The position numbers and the translations under genes were made by a program. Positions 33,387-42,582 of a DNA stretch of 49,315 nt are shown piece by piece; position 1 is the stretch's first letter, and each line of letters begins with the position of its first letter. Location of the stretch: the NCBI RefSeq assembly GCF_900102515.1, contig NZ_FMVS01000030.1, positions 1 through 49,315 on the forward strand. Reading direction: 5' to 3'. Below the pieces are notes generated by a model. It did no database searches. It saw only the letters and a program-made list of their open reading frames with translations, and was not told where the DNA came from. The stretch comes from Butyrivibrio sp. INlla14 (GTDB lineage: Bacteria; Bacillota; Clostridia; Lachnospirales; Lachnospiraceae).

Positions 33387-34595
33387 ATGAAAGCAAGACT
33401 GATACTTGAAGACGGGACAGTCTTTACAGGTAAACATATAGGTGCAGACAAGGATGTGATAAGTGAGATTGTGTTCAACACATCAATGGCTGGCTACACA
33501 GAAGTTTTTACTGATCCCTCATATGCGGGACAGGCTGTGTGCATGACCTATCCCCTTATAGGCAATTACGGAGTTTGCCTGGATGACATGGAGTCAGAAA
33601 AGCCCTGGGTTGATGCCATCATAGTAAGGGAATTGTCGCATGTGGCATCAAACTTTAGATGTGATATGACAGTACAGGAATTTATGGACAAGTTCCAAAT
33701 TCCTGGAATTGAAGGCATAGATACAAGAGCCCTTGTAAGGCTTCTTAGAGATAAAGGAACTATGAACGGCCTCATCACAACCAATGAGAGCCTTACCTAT
33801 GATCAGGTAAAAGAAAAGCTTCATGCCTACACAACCGGAGATGTTGTCAGCAAGGTTTCCTGCAAGGAAAAGAAATTCCTAAAAGGCGTAGAGAGCCTTT
33901 CAGAGAATGGCCCATTGTCTGGAAGTGCATCTTTTAACAAGGAAGATTATGAGGCTTCTCTTAAGGGAGACCTGTCAAAGAGAGAGAAAAGACCTGCAAT
34001 TGTCAAGGAACTGAATGGAAGAAAAACAAGACCACTTAAGATTGCACTTCTTGACCTTGGAGCCAAAAAGAACATAGCAGATTCCCTTGCTGCAAGAGGA
34101 TGTGATGTGACAATCTATCCTTTTGACACCAGTGCAGAGGAAATCCTTAGGGATAAGCCTGATGGAATCATGCTGTCAAATGGCCCTGGAGATCCCAAGG
34201 ATTGCCGCGGAGTTATAGAGGAGATCAAAAAGCTCTATGCTTCTGATGTGCCAATCTTTGCAATATGCCTTGGACATCAGCTTATGGCCCTTGCCACAGG
34301 AGCTGACACCTTCAAGCTTAAGTATGGTCACAGAGGTGGAAATCACCCGGTAAAAGACCTTACTAACGGCAGAGTGTACATTTCATCCCAGAACCATGGC
34401 TATGTAGTTGATATGGATAAACTTGATAGGAATGTTGCTGAGCCAGCATTTATAAATGTAAATGATGGAACCAATGAGGGCCTTAAATATGTGGGCAAGA
34501 ACATTTTTACGGTTCAGTTCCACCCGGAGGCATGTCCTGGACCTCAGGATTCAAGCTACCTATTTGATAGATTTATAAACATGTGCGAGGAATGA
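33387..34595 (+). CDS. carA: Carbamoyl-phosphate synthase small (glutaminase) subunit
   Basis: The 402-residue subunit hydrolyses glutamine and channels ammonia to CarB for carbamoyl phosphate, feeding pyrimidine and arginine synthesis. The N-terminal CPSase domain (ILEDGTVFTGKHIGA, then VFNTSMAGYTEVFTDPSY) is followed by a class I glutamine amidotransferase with the nucleophile in FAICLGHQLMALA and the closing His-Glu in VQFHPEACPGP. It is slightly longer than the usual 360-380 residues, with extra residues in the linker around 170-210. RBS AGGAGG precedes ATG 33387. carB starts six bases after the stop, so they form one operon. A long palindrome lies just upstream. Confidence 0.97.
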   Translation: MKARLILEDGTVFTGKHIGADKDVISEIVFNTSMAGYTEVFTDPSYAGQAVCMTYPLIGNYGVCLDDMESEKPWVDAIIVRELSHVASNFRCDMTVQEFMDKFQIPGIEGIDTRALVRLLRDKGTMNGLITTNESLTYDQVKEKLHAYTTGDVVSKVSCKEKKFLKGVESLSENGPLSGSASFNKEDYEASLKGDLSKREKRPAIVKELNGRKTRPLKIALLDLGAKKNIADSLAARGCDVTIYPFDTSAEEILRDKPDGIMLSNGPGDPKDCRGVIEEIKKLYASDVPIFAICLGHQLMALATGADTFKLKYGHRGGNHPVKDLTNGRVYISSQNHGYVVDMDKLDRNVAEPAFINVNDGTNEGLKYVGKNIFTVQFHPEACPGPQDSSYLFDRFINMCEE

Positions 34596-34601
34596 TAAGT
34601 T

Positions 34602-37600
34602 ATGCCAAAGAATAAAGATGTAAAAAAGGTTCTGGTAATTGGTTCAGGACCTATAGTAATAGGACAGGCTGCTGAGTTTGACTACGCTGGAACACAGGCC
34701 TGCAGATCTCTTAAAGAAGAAGGAATTGAAGTTGTCCTTGTAAACTCAAATCCTGCTACCATCATGACAGATAAGGATATTGCTGATGAGGTTTATATCG
34801 AACCTCTTACAGTCAAAGTCCTTGAGCAGATCATAGAAAAAGAAAAGCCTGATTCAATTCTTCCAACCCTTGGAGGACAGGCTGGACTTAACCTTGGAAT
34901 GGAGCTTGACGAGTCAGGATTTCTTGCTTCTCACAATGTAAAACTTCTTGGTACTACAGCAGAGACTATCAGAAAGGCTGAGGATAGACAGGAATTTAAG
35001 GACACCATGGAAAAGCTGGGCCAGCCTGTTGCAGCTTCTTTGGTTGTACATAACGTGGAAGACGGTATTTCTTTTGCTAGTAAGATCGGATACCCCGTAG
35101 TTCTGCGTCCTGCCTATACTCTTGGAGGATCAGGCGGCGGTATTGCCTACAACCAGGCCCAGTGCGAAGAAATCCTGGAGAACGGCCTCAGGCTTTCAAG
35201 AGCCAATGAAGTATTAGTTGAAAGATGTATTGCTGGATGGAAGGAAATTGAGTACGAGGTAATGCGTGACAGCCTTGGAAACTGCATTACAGTCTGCAAC
35301 ATGGAAAACATTGACCCTGTAGGCGTTCACACAGGTGACTCAATCGTTGTTGCTCCTTCTCAGACCCTTTCTGACAAAGAATATCAGATGCTCAGAAGTG
35401 CAGCTCTTTCTATTATTGACGAACTTAAGATTACTGGAGGATGTAACGTTCAGTTCGCCCTGCACCCTACAAGCTTTGAGTACTGCGTAATTGAGGTTAA
35501 CCCAAGAGTTAGCCGTTCATCAGCCCTTGCAAGTAAGGCAACCGGATATCCTATCGCCAAGGTTGCTGCCAAGATTGCCCTTGGTTACACCCTTGATGAG
35601 ATCAAAAATGCCATCACAGGCAAGACCTATGCAAGCTTTGAGCCTACCCTTGACTACTGCGTAGTTAAGTTTCCAAGGCTTCCATTTGATAAATTCATTA
35701 CTGCCAAGAGAACCCTCACAACTCAGATGAAGGCTACAGGCGAAGTTATGAGCATCTGCACAAACTTTGAAGGTGCTATGATGAAGGCCATCAGAAGTTT
35801 GGAGCAGCACGTAGACTGCCTTACAAGCTATGACTTCTCAGACCTTGATGATGATGAGCTTTTAGAGAGATTAAAAATAGTTGATGACCAGAGAATCTGG
35901 GTTATAGCTGAGGCTTTGAGACGCGGAATAAGCCACGATCAGATTCACGACATAACCATGATCGACCTTTGGTTTATAGATAAGCTTCATACCCTGGTCA
36001 AGATGGAACTAAAGCTCCTTAGATGCGGAGAAAAAAATACTGCAGGTAAAACAGGCACTTTAGAAGATGCCAAGAAAGTAATAAGCTTTGAGACACTTTT
36101 GGAAGCAAAGCGCCTTGAGTATCCTGACACAGTTATTTCAAGACTTACAAGATTCCCTGTGGATGTGTTAAAAGAGCTTCGTGATTTCTACAATATTCAT
36201 GCTACCTACAAGATTGTAGATACCTGCGCAGCTGAGTTTGCGGCAGAGACACCTTACTACTATTCAGTTTATAACGGCCCTGATTCAGAAAACGAAGCTG
36301 GAGACCTGGAAAATTCAGCTGATGTAGAAAATGCTGAGCGCAAGAAAAAGATTCTTGTTCTTGGTTCTGGTCCTATCAGGATTGGACAGGGTATTGAGTT
36401 TGACTACTGTTCAGTTCATGCCACATGGGCCTTCAAAAAAGAGGGTTACGAAACAATCATAATCAACAACAACCCGGAGACAGTAAGTACCGACTTTGAT
36501 ATTGCTGACAAGCTCTACTTTGAGCCTCTTACAGCTGAGGATGTTGAGAATATCGTTCGCCTTGAAAAGCCAGACGGAGCAGTGGTTCAGTTTGGTGGAC
36601 AGACAGCAATCAAGCTTACAGCTGACCTTATGAAGATGGGCGTCAAGATCTACGGTACAGATGCCAAGGATGTTGATGCTGCAGAAGATAGAGAAATCTT
36701 TGATGAAATCCTTGAACAGACACAGATAAAGCGTGCTCAGGGAGCAACAGTTTACACTGCCGAGGAAGCCAAGGAAGTTGCAAACCGCCTTGGATACCCT
36801 GTTCTTGTAAGACCTTCCTACGTTCTTGGAGGTCAGGGCATGCAGATTGCTCTTTCCGATGAAGAGATCGAGGAATTCATGAACATTATCAACAGATATG
36901 CTCAGGATCATCCAATTCTTGTGGATAAGTACCTTCAGGGTGTGGAAACAGAAGTGGATGCTGTATGTGATGGAGAAGACATTGTAATCCCAGGTATCAT
37001 GGAGCACATCGAGAGATCAGGTATCCACTCTGGCGACTCAATATCTGTTTATCCAGCCCAGTCTCTTTCAGATAAGGTAAAAGAGACTATTGCTGAATAC
37101 ACAAAGAGACTTGCCAAGGCACTTCACGTAATTGGTCTTATCAATGTTCAGTTTATTGCAGTGGGAGATGAGGTTTACATCATTGAGGCAAACCCAAGGT
37201 CATCTCGTACTGTTCCTTATATCAGCAAGGTTACAGGTATTCCTATCGTAGATCTTGCAGCTCAGGTAATGATGGGCAAAAAGCTAAAGGATCTTGGCTA
37301 TACACCAGGCCTTCAGCCAGAAGCTGACTACGTAGCTATCAAGATGCCAGTATTCTCTTTTGAAAAGATAAGAGGAGCTGAGATCAGCCTTGGACCTGAG
37401 ATGAAGAGTACAGGTGAATGCCTTGGAATCAGCAAGAGCTTTGATGAAGCGCTTTATAAGGCCTTCCTTGGCGCAGGAATCAACCTTCCTAAGTACAAGC
37501 AGATGATCATTACTGTAAAAGATGCAGATAAGGGCGAAGTAATTGATATAGCAAGGCGCTACAAGAAGCTTTGCTATATCATTTACGCCACAAGATCTAC

Positions 37601-37889
37601 TGCAGATACCTTAAACGAAAACGGTGTATCTGCAAGAAAGATCAACCGCCTTAGCCAGGAGTCACCTACGGTCATCGACCTTATCCTGGGCCACAAGATC
37701 GACCTTGTTATTGATACACCTACCCAGGGCCGCGACAAGACCCGTGACGGCTTTATAATCCGCCGCACCGCCATTGAGACTGGTGTCAACGTAATCACCG
37801 CCCTCGACACAGCCCGCGCCCTCGTAACCAGCCTTGAGAGCGCAAGCTCAGAGGAAGCTCTAACCCTCGTCGACATAGCAAGGATTTAA
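34602..37889 (+). CDS. carB: Carbamoyl-phosphate synthase large subunit
   Basis: The 1095-residue subunit makes carbamoyl phosphate from bicarbonate, ammonia and two ATP. Two homologous halves are visible. The first begins VLVIGSGPIVIGQAAEFDYA (near residue 10), and the second begins ILVLGSGPIRIGQGIEFDYC near residue 585, each with an ATP-grasp domain. The C-terminal MGS-like allosteric domain (from about 965) ends the protein. The linker between halves (SENEAGDLENSADVENAERK) is an acidic insertion that accounts for the extra length over the typical 1070. The stop codon is the first base block of the long palindromic element copy 2 (from 37888), which lies between carB and the convergent opp operon. 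Confidence 0.97.
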   Translation: MPKNKDVKKVLVIGSGPIVIGQAAEFDYAGTQACRSLKEEGIEVVLVNSNPATIMTDKDIADEVYIEPLTVKVLEQIIEKEKPDSILPTLGGQAGLNLGMELDESGFLASHNVKLLGTTAETIRKAEDRQEFKDTMEKLGQPVAASLVVHNVEDGISFASKIGYPVVLRPAYTLGGSGGGIAYNQAQCEEILENGLRLSRANEVLVERCIAGWKEIEYEVMRDSLGNCITVCNMENIDPVGVHTGDSIVVAPSQTLSDKEYQMLRSAALSIIDELKITGGCNVQFALHPTSFEYCVIEVNPRVSRSSALASKATGYPIAKVAAKIALGYTLDEIKNAITGKTYASFEPTLDYCVVKFPRLPFDKFITAKRTLTTQMKATGEVMSICTNFEGAMMKAIRSLEQHVDCLTSYDFSDLDDDELLERLKIVDDQRIWVIAEALRRGISHDQIHDITMIDLWFIDKLHTLVKMELKLLRCGEKNTAGKTGTLEDAKKVISFETLLEAKRLEYPDTVISRLTRFPVDVLKELRDFYNIHATYKIVDTCAAEFAAETPYYYSVYNGPDSENEAGDLENSADVENAERKKKILVLGSGPIRIGQGIEFDYCSVHATWAFKKEGYETIIINNNPETVSTDFDIADKLYFEPLTAEDVENIVRLEKPDGAVVQFGGQTAIKLTADLMKMGVKIYGTDAKDVDAAEDREIFDEILEQTQIKRAQGATVYTAEEAKEVANRLGYPVLVRPSYVLGGQGMQIALSDEEIEEFMNIINRYAQDHPILVDKYLQGVETEVDAVCDGEDIVIPGIMEHIERSGIHSGDSISVYPAQSLSDKVKETIAEYTKRLAKALHVIGLINVQFIAVGDEVYIIEANPRSSRTVPYISKVTGIPIVDLAAQVMMGKKLKDLGYTPGLQPEADYVAIKMPVFSFEKIRGAEISLGPEMKSTGECLGISKSFDEALYKAFLGAGINLPKYKQMIITVKDADKGEVIDIARRYKKLCYIIYATRSTADTLNENGVSARKINRLSQESPTVIDLILGHKIDLVIDTPTQGRDKTRDGFIIRRTAIETGVNVITALDTARALVTSLESASSEEALTLVDIARI

Positions 37890-38160
37890 CCGCGCCCGCC
37901 GCCCAGGCATGACGCGAGCGATATTCATGGAAGTTTTTTTCGTCTGTGTAAGAAGGATGTAGTCATGAGGCTTCTGGAAGGTCATAAGAATTCTGCTTCG
38001 GTTCAACATGTCCGAGCACCAGAAGGCAGCTTTTTACTCGCGCCAGTTCCCGTAGTGCTCGTCACTGACAAATGCAGATTTTCTTAGATGTTTCCGCAGT
38101 TTTTCTTCTAATGCGCATACTGCAGCGTAAACTTGCAGGACGGGGAATACATGTATATAT

Positions 38161-38278
38161 GAAAATGCCATTTGACGCATTGCGTCATAAAGAAAAGAGG
38201 AATCAATCTTTCAAGCTAGCTTGAAGAATTTGATTCCTCTTTTCTTGTAACGCCCGCATCGCGGGCTATGGCATTTTC
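38161..38278 (-). repeat. 118-bp hairpin core of the palindromic element, orientation B (inverted)
   Basis: Read on the minus strand it begins GAAAATGCCATAGCCCGC and runs parallel to 15025-15142 of copy 1. Read on the plus strand it begins GAAAATGCCATTTGACGC, which matches the far end of copy 1. The outer arms of the two copies have the same orientation, so only the segment between the AGGACGG boxes is flipped. Confidence 0.85.
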
Positions 38279-38485
38279 TATCGTAAATTATTTTTCCCGT
38301 CCTGCTTCAGACAACGCTTCGCATGCGCGGGAAAAACTGCTATGGAAACATTAGAAAATCGCATTTGCCATCTAAGACTCGCATAGGAAACTAGCCGACT
38401 CGCAAGCGCTGCCCTGGTGCGAGTTTTGAACCGTAGAATTCTTATGCGCCTTCCAGAAGCCCATGAATACCCGTGCTGAAGCCGT

Positions 38486-38600
38486 GTGATCAAGAGTCAT
38501 TTATGACTCTTGGCGCTGGTGCACGCAAGCTTTAGCTTGCAATCTTCATCTGTGCACCAGTCGCATCCTTAGCGGAGCGTTTTTGTGTCATATGACACAA
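38486..38600. repeat. Insert of nested hairpins in the right arm of palindromic copy 2
   Basis: Relative to copy 1, about 110 extra bases lie between GAAGCCG and CACAAAAAACTTTC. They contain AAGAGTCAT/ATGACTCTT, CAAGCT/AGCTTG inside GTGCAC/GTGCAC, and GTGTCATATGACAC. The insert is thus itself a chain of palindromes, as if one palindromic unit had inserted in another. Confidence 0.7.
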
Positions 38601-38718
38601 AAAACTTTCTGAATGAGCGGGAGTCATGCCCAGGCGGCGGGGCGGTTCAGAGCGCATTGCTTCGGCGGGCACTACTCTGGTGGGAAGAACTCTGGCGGTG
38701 CGGTTGTGGTGCGCGGGT

Positions 38719-39693
38719 TTAGGTGCGGGCGGCGTTGTGGCAGGCGACGAGGTGGCCGCCTCCGATGTCGATGAGGGAGGGGACGGAGTGCTGGCAGGTG
38801 GCTGCCTTTGAGGGGCAGCGTCTGCAGAAGCTGCACTCGGCGCCAAGGTTTATGGGACTTAGGACCTCACCCTCGAGAGTTATCTGGCTTTGACGTCTCT
38901 TTTCCTCGGCTAGAGGGTCTGGGATTGGAATAGCTGATAAAAGAGACTTGGTGTAGGGATGGATAGGATTCTCAAAGAGTTCATTTGTTTCTGCCATCTC
39001 TACTATTTTTCCCATGTACATTACGGCAACTTTGGTAGAAATATGACGCACCATGGCCATGTCATGCGCTATAAAAAGATAGGTAAGCCCCATTTCTTTC
39101 TGAAGATTCATAAGCATATTTACCACCTGGGCCTGAATACTCACATCAAGAGCAGATATTGGCTCGTCCAGGACCAGAAATTCAGGTTGGACTGCAAGAG
39201 CTCTTGCTATGCCAATCCTCTGACGCTGGCCGCCGGAAAACTCGTGGACAAACCTGCCTGCGTGCTCACTGGTAAGGTCAACCAGCTTAAGTAGTTCGTA
39301 GACCTTGCTCATGCGTTCAGCTTTGTTTTTGTAGAGCTTGTGAACATCAAGCCCCTCGGCCACAATGTCAGCTACTGTCATTCTCGGATCGAGGCTTGCG
39401 TAAGGATCCTGGAATATCATCTGAACCTTCTTTTTGTACTCTTTAAGCTGCTGGTGCTTGAAGGTGGATATGTCCTGTCCCTTGAACAGTATCTCACCGG
39501 AAGTCTTCTCGTAGATACCAATTCCAGTTCTTCCGCAGGTTGTCTTCCCACAGCCAGACTCTCCAACAAGCCCCAGAGTTTCACCTTTTCTTATGGCAAA
39601 AGAAACATCGTCAACAGCCTTAAGGACTTGTCCCCTTTCCAACTTAAAATGCTTCTTTAAATGTCTAACTTCAAAAATCACTTCATTTTCCAT
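38719..39693 (-). CDS. oppF: Oligopeptide ABC transporter ATP-binding protein (OppF/DppF type)
   Basis: A 324-residue ATPase subunit of an oligopeptide importer. Walker A is GESGCGKTT (near residue 42), the signature is FSGGQRQRIGIARAL, and Walker B ends FLVLDEPISALD. The C-terminal oligopeptide-type extension carries Cys residues (AECSFCRRCPSKAATC) that in related proteins bind an iron-sulfur cluster. The start ATG (39693) overlaps the stop of oppD, so they are coupled. It is the last gene of the minus-strand opp operon and ends about 70 bases from the palindromic element shared with carB. Confidence 0.93.
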   Translation of the reverse strand: MENEVIFEVRHLKKHFKLERGQVLKAVDDVSFAIRKGETLGLVGESGCGKTTCGRTGIGIYEKTSGEILFKGQDISTFKHQQLKEYKKKVQMIFQDPYASLDPRMTVADIVAEGLDVHKLYKNKAERMSKVYELLKLVDLTSEHAGRFVHEFSGGQRQRIGIARALAVQPEFLVLDEPISALDVSIQAQVVNMLMNLQKEMGLTYLFIAHDMAMVRHISTKVAVMYMGKIVEMAETNELFENPIHPYTKSLLSAIPIPDPLAEEKRRQSQITLEGEVLSPINLGAECSFCRRCPSKAATCQHSVPSLIDIGGGHLVACHNAART

Positions 39694-40685
39694 TATTTAA
39701 ACTCACTTTCATCCAGTGCATGTAACCAGCAACTAGCCTCGTGCCCCTTGTCAAAACTGTAGGAAGGCGGCATCTCTTTTGTACAGATATTCATGCAGTG
39801 CTTGCACCTGGAACTAAAAGGACAGCCTGGATTTGGATTTATAAGATCTGGCGGTGAACCTGCAATAGAGACAAGAGTGTCAGAGCGTTTATTATCTACC
39901 CTCGGAACTGCCTCGTGAAGCGCCTTGGTATAAGGGTGCTTGGGGTTATAGAAAATATCTTTTGCACTTCCATGTTCTACGATAACACCTGCATACATGA
40001 CAGCTACCTCGTCTGCAATGCCTGCAACTACGCCTAGATCGTGGGTGATCAGTATGATTGATGAACCATACTCATTTTTTAAACTTCTTAAAAGTTCCAT
40101 GATCTGGGACTGTATAGTCACATCAAGAGCAGTTGTTGGCTCATCTGCAATCAGAAGCTTTGGATTGTTGGCAAAGGCAATTGCAATCATGACTCTCTGC
40201 CTCATGCCGCCTGACAGCTCGTGTGGATACTGTTTGTAGCGACGCTCAGGATCTGTGATGCCGACCAAGGACAAAAGCTCAACAGCTCTTTTCTTGGCAT
40301 CCGTTTTTTTCATTTTGTTGTGATGAAGGATGTTTTCAACAATCTGCTTGCCTACAGTCATTGTAGGGTTAAGGGAAGCCATAGCATCCTGAAAGATTAT
40401 AGAAACATCGCCTCCCCTGTAGCTTTGCAGCTCTTTTGCGGAAAAAGAATTAACATCTTTTCCCTCAAATAAGATTTTGCTGCTCTTATCAATCTGGCCG
40501 GGCTCGTGAATGAGCTTTAGTATCGATCTTGCAGTAACTGACTTGCCGCATCCCGACTCACCAACTATAGCCAGAGTCTTTCCCTTTTCAAGAGAAAAGG
40601 ATACCCCTCTTACAGCCTGTACAATGCCGGCATAGGTGTGATAATCAACTTTAAGGTCTTCAACCTTTAATAATTCATTAGCCAA
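39693..40685 (-). CDS. oppD: Oligopeptide ABC transporter ATP-binding protein (OppD type)
   Basis: An ATPase subunit of about 330 residues pairing with OppF. Walker A GESGCGKSVTA, signature LSGGMRQRVMIAIAF, Walker B LLIADEPTTALD, and a C-terminal Cys cluster region (NPGCPFSSRCKHCMNICTKE) are visible. The start is taken as TTG (40685-40683), giving MANELLKVEDLKVDYHTYAG, because GGAGG lies at the right distance upstream. The longer open frame to 40727 would overlap oppC and lacks such a site. The stop overlaps the oppF start by one base. Confidence 0.92.
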   Translation of the reverse strand: MANELLKVEDLKVDYHTYAGIVQAVRGVSFSLEKGKTLAIVGESGCGKSVTARSILKLIHEPGQIDKSSKILFEGKDVNSFSAKELQSYRGGDVSIIFQDAMASLNPTMTVGKQIVENILHHNKMKKTDAKKRAVELLSLVGITDPERRYKQYPHELSGGMRQRVMIAIAFANNPKLLIADEPTTALDVTIQSQIMELLRSLKNEYGSSIILITHDLGVVAGIADEVAVMYAGVIVEHGSAKDIFYNPKHPYTKALHEAVPRVDNKRSDTLVSIAGSPPDLINPNPGCPFSSRCKHCMNICTKEMPPSYSFDKGHEASCWLHALDESEFK

Positions 40686-40698
40686 AGTAAACCTCCAT

Positions 40699-41616
40699 TT
40701 AACGGATATTTCTGGGATCAAGAGCATCCCTCAGCCCATCTCCAATGAGATTGAAGGCCAAAACTGCGATGACCAGAATCACTGCAGGAAAGAACATCTG
40801 CCAGGGATAGAACTGCATCTTGGTCTTGCCATCAGAAATAAGAACGCCAAGAGATATGATGTCGCCTCCAAGCCCCATTCCAAGAAAGCTAAGCGAAGCT
40901 TCCGTAAAGATATAGTCAGGGATTGACGAACATAGATCCAGGATCAGCAGCGAAATAGTATTTGGCAGAAGGTGCTTTAATATGATCCTGAAAGGGCTGC
41001 TTCCAAGCATCTGCGAGGCCTGAACATATTCGGATTCCCTAAGCTGCATGATCTGGCCTCTTACGATCCTTGCGGTTCCAACCCAGGAGGTTATGCACAT
41101 GGCAACGAGAAGTCCAGCCACGTTTTTACCAACAACCATCATGATCAGCAGTGTCACAAGAAGTGACGGAAAAGATGTAACGATTTCAATTATTCTCATC
41201 ATGACAGAGTCAACCTTGCCTCCAAAGTAAGCCATTATTCCGCCGTAGGCACAGCCTACAAGGAGCTGTATCATAGAGCACACAAGAGCAATGATAAGGC
41301 TGAGTCTTGCTCCAATCCATATGCGGGAAAAGAGATCTCTTCCCAGCTGGTCACTTCCAAACCAGTTCACTGAATTGGGAGATATATTTCTATTTGCAGC
41401 ATCTATTTCCGTGTAATTTGTGTTACTAATAACCGGACCAAAGATAATGAAAAATATAAGAAGTATCAGGGAATATAGTGCAAAGATAGCTATCTTATTT
41501 TTCTTAAATCTTATCCAGGCGCCGCGCCAGTAGGAGATAACAGGCCTTGTTATAACATCGGCATTATTGCTGATTCCTACGTGGGCTTTTTCTTCTAAAG
41601 TTAGTATCCTATTCAT
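40699..41616 (-). CDS. oppC: Oligopeptide ABC transporter permease (OppC type)
   Basis: A 305-residue inner-membrane permease. It has an N-terminal cytoplasmic helix with the OppC signature (WRGAWIRFKKNKIAIFALYS), a first membrane helix, a periplasmic loop (NRNISPNSVNWFGSDQLGRD), then five membrane helices with the EAA loop near QASQMLGSSPFRIILKHLLP. The C-terminus LIGDGLRDALDPRNIR is typical. The start overlaps the oppB stop by four bases. Confidence 0.94.
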   Translation of the reverse strand: MNRILTLEEKAHVGISNNADVITRPVISYWRGAWIRFKKNKIAIFALYSLILLIFFIIFGPVISNTNYTEIDAANRNISPNSVNWFGSDQLGRDLFSRIWIGARLSLIIALVCSMIQLLVGCAYGGIMAYFGGKVDSVMMRIIEIVTSFPSLLVTLLIMMVVGKNVAGLLVAMCITSWVGTARIVRGQIMQLRESEYVQASQMLGSSPFRIILKHLLPNTISLLILDLCSSIPDYIFTEASLSFLGMGLGGDIISLGVLISDGKTKMQFYPWQMFFPAVILVIAVLAFNLIGDGLRDALDPRNIR

Positions 41617-42572
41617 CGCTTACCTCCGCTGATACGTATCCTTGGATCAATCACTGTATACAGAATATCTGTGATAAAGATCACAAAAATGTAGATGGCT
41701 GATAGGATTACGGTTTCGCCCATTACAATGGTCACATCCTGTGCGGCAACTGCATTTACGTAGTATAGGCCAAGGCCAGGAATAGAAAAGACACTTTCAA
41801 TAAAGAACGATCCTGTGATACACATGGCAACAGACATGGGAAGTCTTGTCATGACAGGTATCAGGGAGTTTCTTAGAACGTGGCGGGTTATGACTTCTCT
41901 TCTTGAAAGACCCTTGGATTCTGCTGTCAGGATATAGTCCTGATTCATGGTATCAAGCATAGACACCTTAAGGAGTCTTGCGTAGGAAGCAATATAGCCA
42001 AAGCATCCGGCAAAGGTAGGAAGGATAGTGTATTTCCAGCCTCCAAACCACTGGTTTGAAGAAGGCCATCCGATAACCGGAAACCAGCCAAGCTTACCTG
42101 CAAAGAAGGCTTGCAATAAAAGGGCAAATAAAAGAGTCGGGACTGATATGAGAAGTATTGATAAAACTACCACCAGATAGTCCCAGATAGAGCCTTTTTT
42201 GACAGCCGCCAAAACTCCCAGAAGAAGGCCAAGAGTAACTCCAAGTAGCATCTGCTGAATGCCAAGCCTTGCGCTTACTGGGCCTTTTTCTGCAATTATC
42301 TGCTGGACAGTTTCTCCTTCGTAGATTACAGACTCTCCAAAGTCTCCTTTTAAAAGACCTTTCATGGTGATGAAATATCTTTCCATTATGGGCTTATCAA
42401 GGCCGTACTTGGCATAGAGCCTTTGAGTGACTACATCCGGTAGCTTTTCAACTCTTTTTGACAGAGCATCACCTGGAGTAAGTGCCAGTAGGAAAAAGGT
42501 TGCACTTGCTATCACAAAAAGTGTAGCAAGTGCAATGATCAACTTTTTAAATATGTATCTTAAGATATTCAT
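41613..42572 (-). CDS. oppB: Oligopeptide ABC transporter permease (OppB type)
   Basis: A 319-residue permease: first membrane helix at residues 9-30 followed by the OppB-type TPGDALSKRVEKLPD, then five more membrane helices. The EAA loop is near AESKGLSRREVITRHVLRNS, and the C-terminus is TVIDPRIRIS. It starts 10 bases after the oppA stop and overlaps oppC. With OppC it forms the channel for peptides delivered by OppA. Confidence 0.94.
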   Translation of the reverse strand: MNILRYIFKKLIIALATLFVIASATFFLLALTPGDALSKRVEKLPDVVTQRLYAKYGLDKPIMERYFITMKGLLKGDFGESVIYEGETVQQIIAEKGPVSARLGIQQMLLGVTLGLLLGVLAAVKKGSIWDYLVVVLSILLISVPTLLFALLLQAFFAGKLGWFPVIGWPSSNQWFGGWKYTILPTFAGCFGYIASYARLLKVSMLDTMNQDYILTAESKGLSRREVITRHVLRNSLIPVMTRLPMSVAMCITGSFFIESVFSIPGLGLYYVNAVAAQDVTIVMGETVILSAIYIFVIFITDILYTVIDPRIRISGGKR

Positions 42573-42582
42573 AAAGTCATCC

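Larger units (their letters stand above)
37888..38648. repeat. Long imperfect palindromic element, copy 2 (about 761 bp)
   Basis: Related to 14725-15429. The shared arms are GCGATATTCATGGAAG, GTTTTTTTCGTC, CATAAGAATTCTGCTTCGG and the AGGACGG box (38137-38143 against 38297-38303), folding around CAAGCTAGCTTG (38212-38223). Paired differences from copy 1: CTTCTGGAAGG (37971-37981) with CCTTCCAGAAG (38449-38459), and GCACC (38016-38020) with GGTGC (38416-38420). The outermost arms (CGCCGCCCAGGCATGAC near 37898 with GTCATGCCCAGGCGGCG near 38640) are unrelated to copy 1 but complement each other. The right arm carries an insert of about 110 bases. It fills the gap between the convergent carB and oppF. 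Confidence 0.88.

Noticed and set aside
38532..38846. 104-codon minus-strand open frame overlapping oppF and the palindrome
   Set aside because: Pro/Ala/Ser-rich shadow of GC-rich DNA that overlaps the oppF coding end in another frame.
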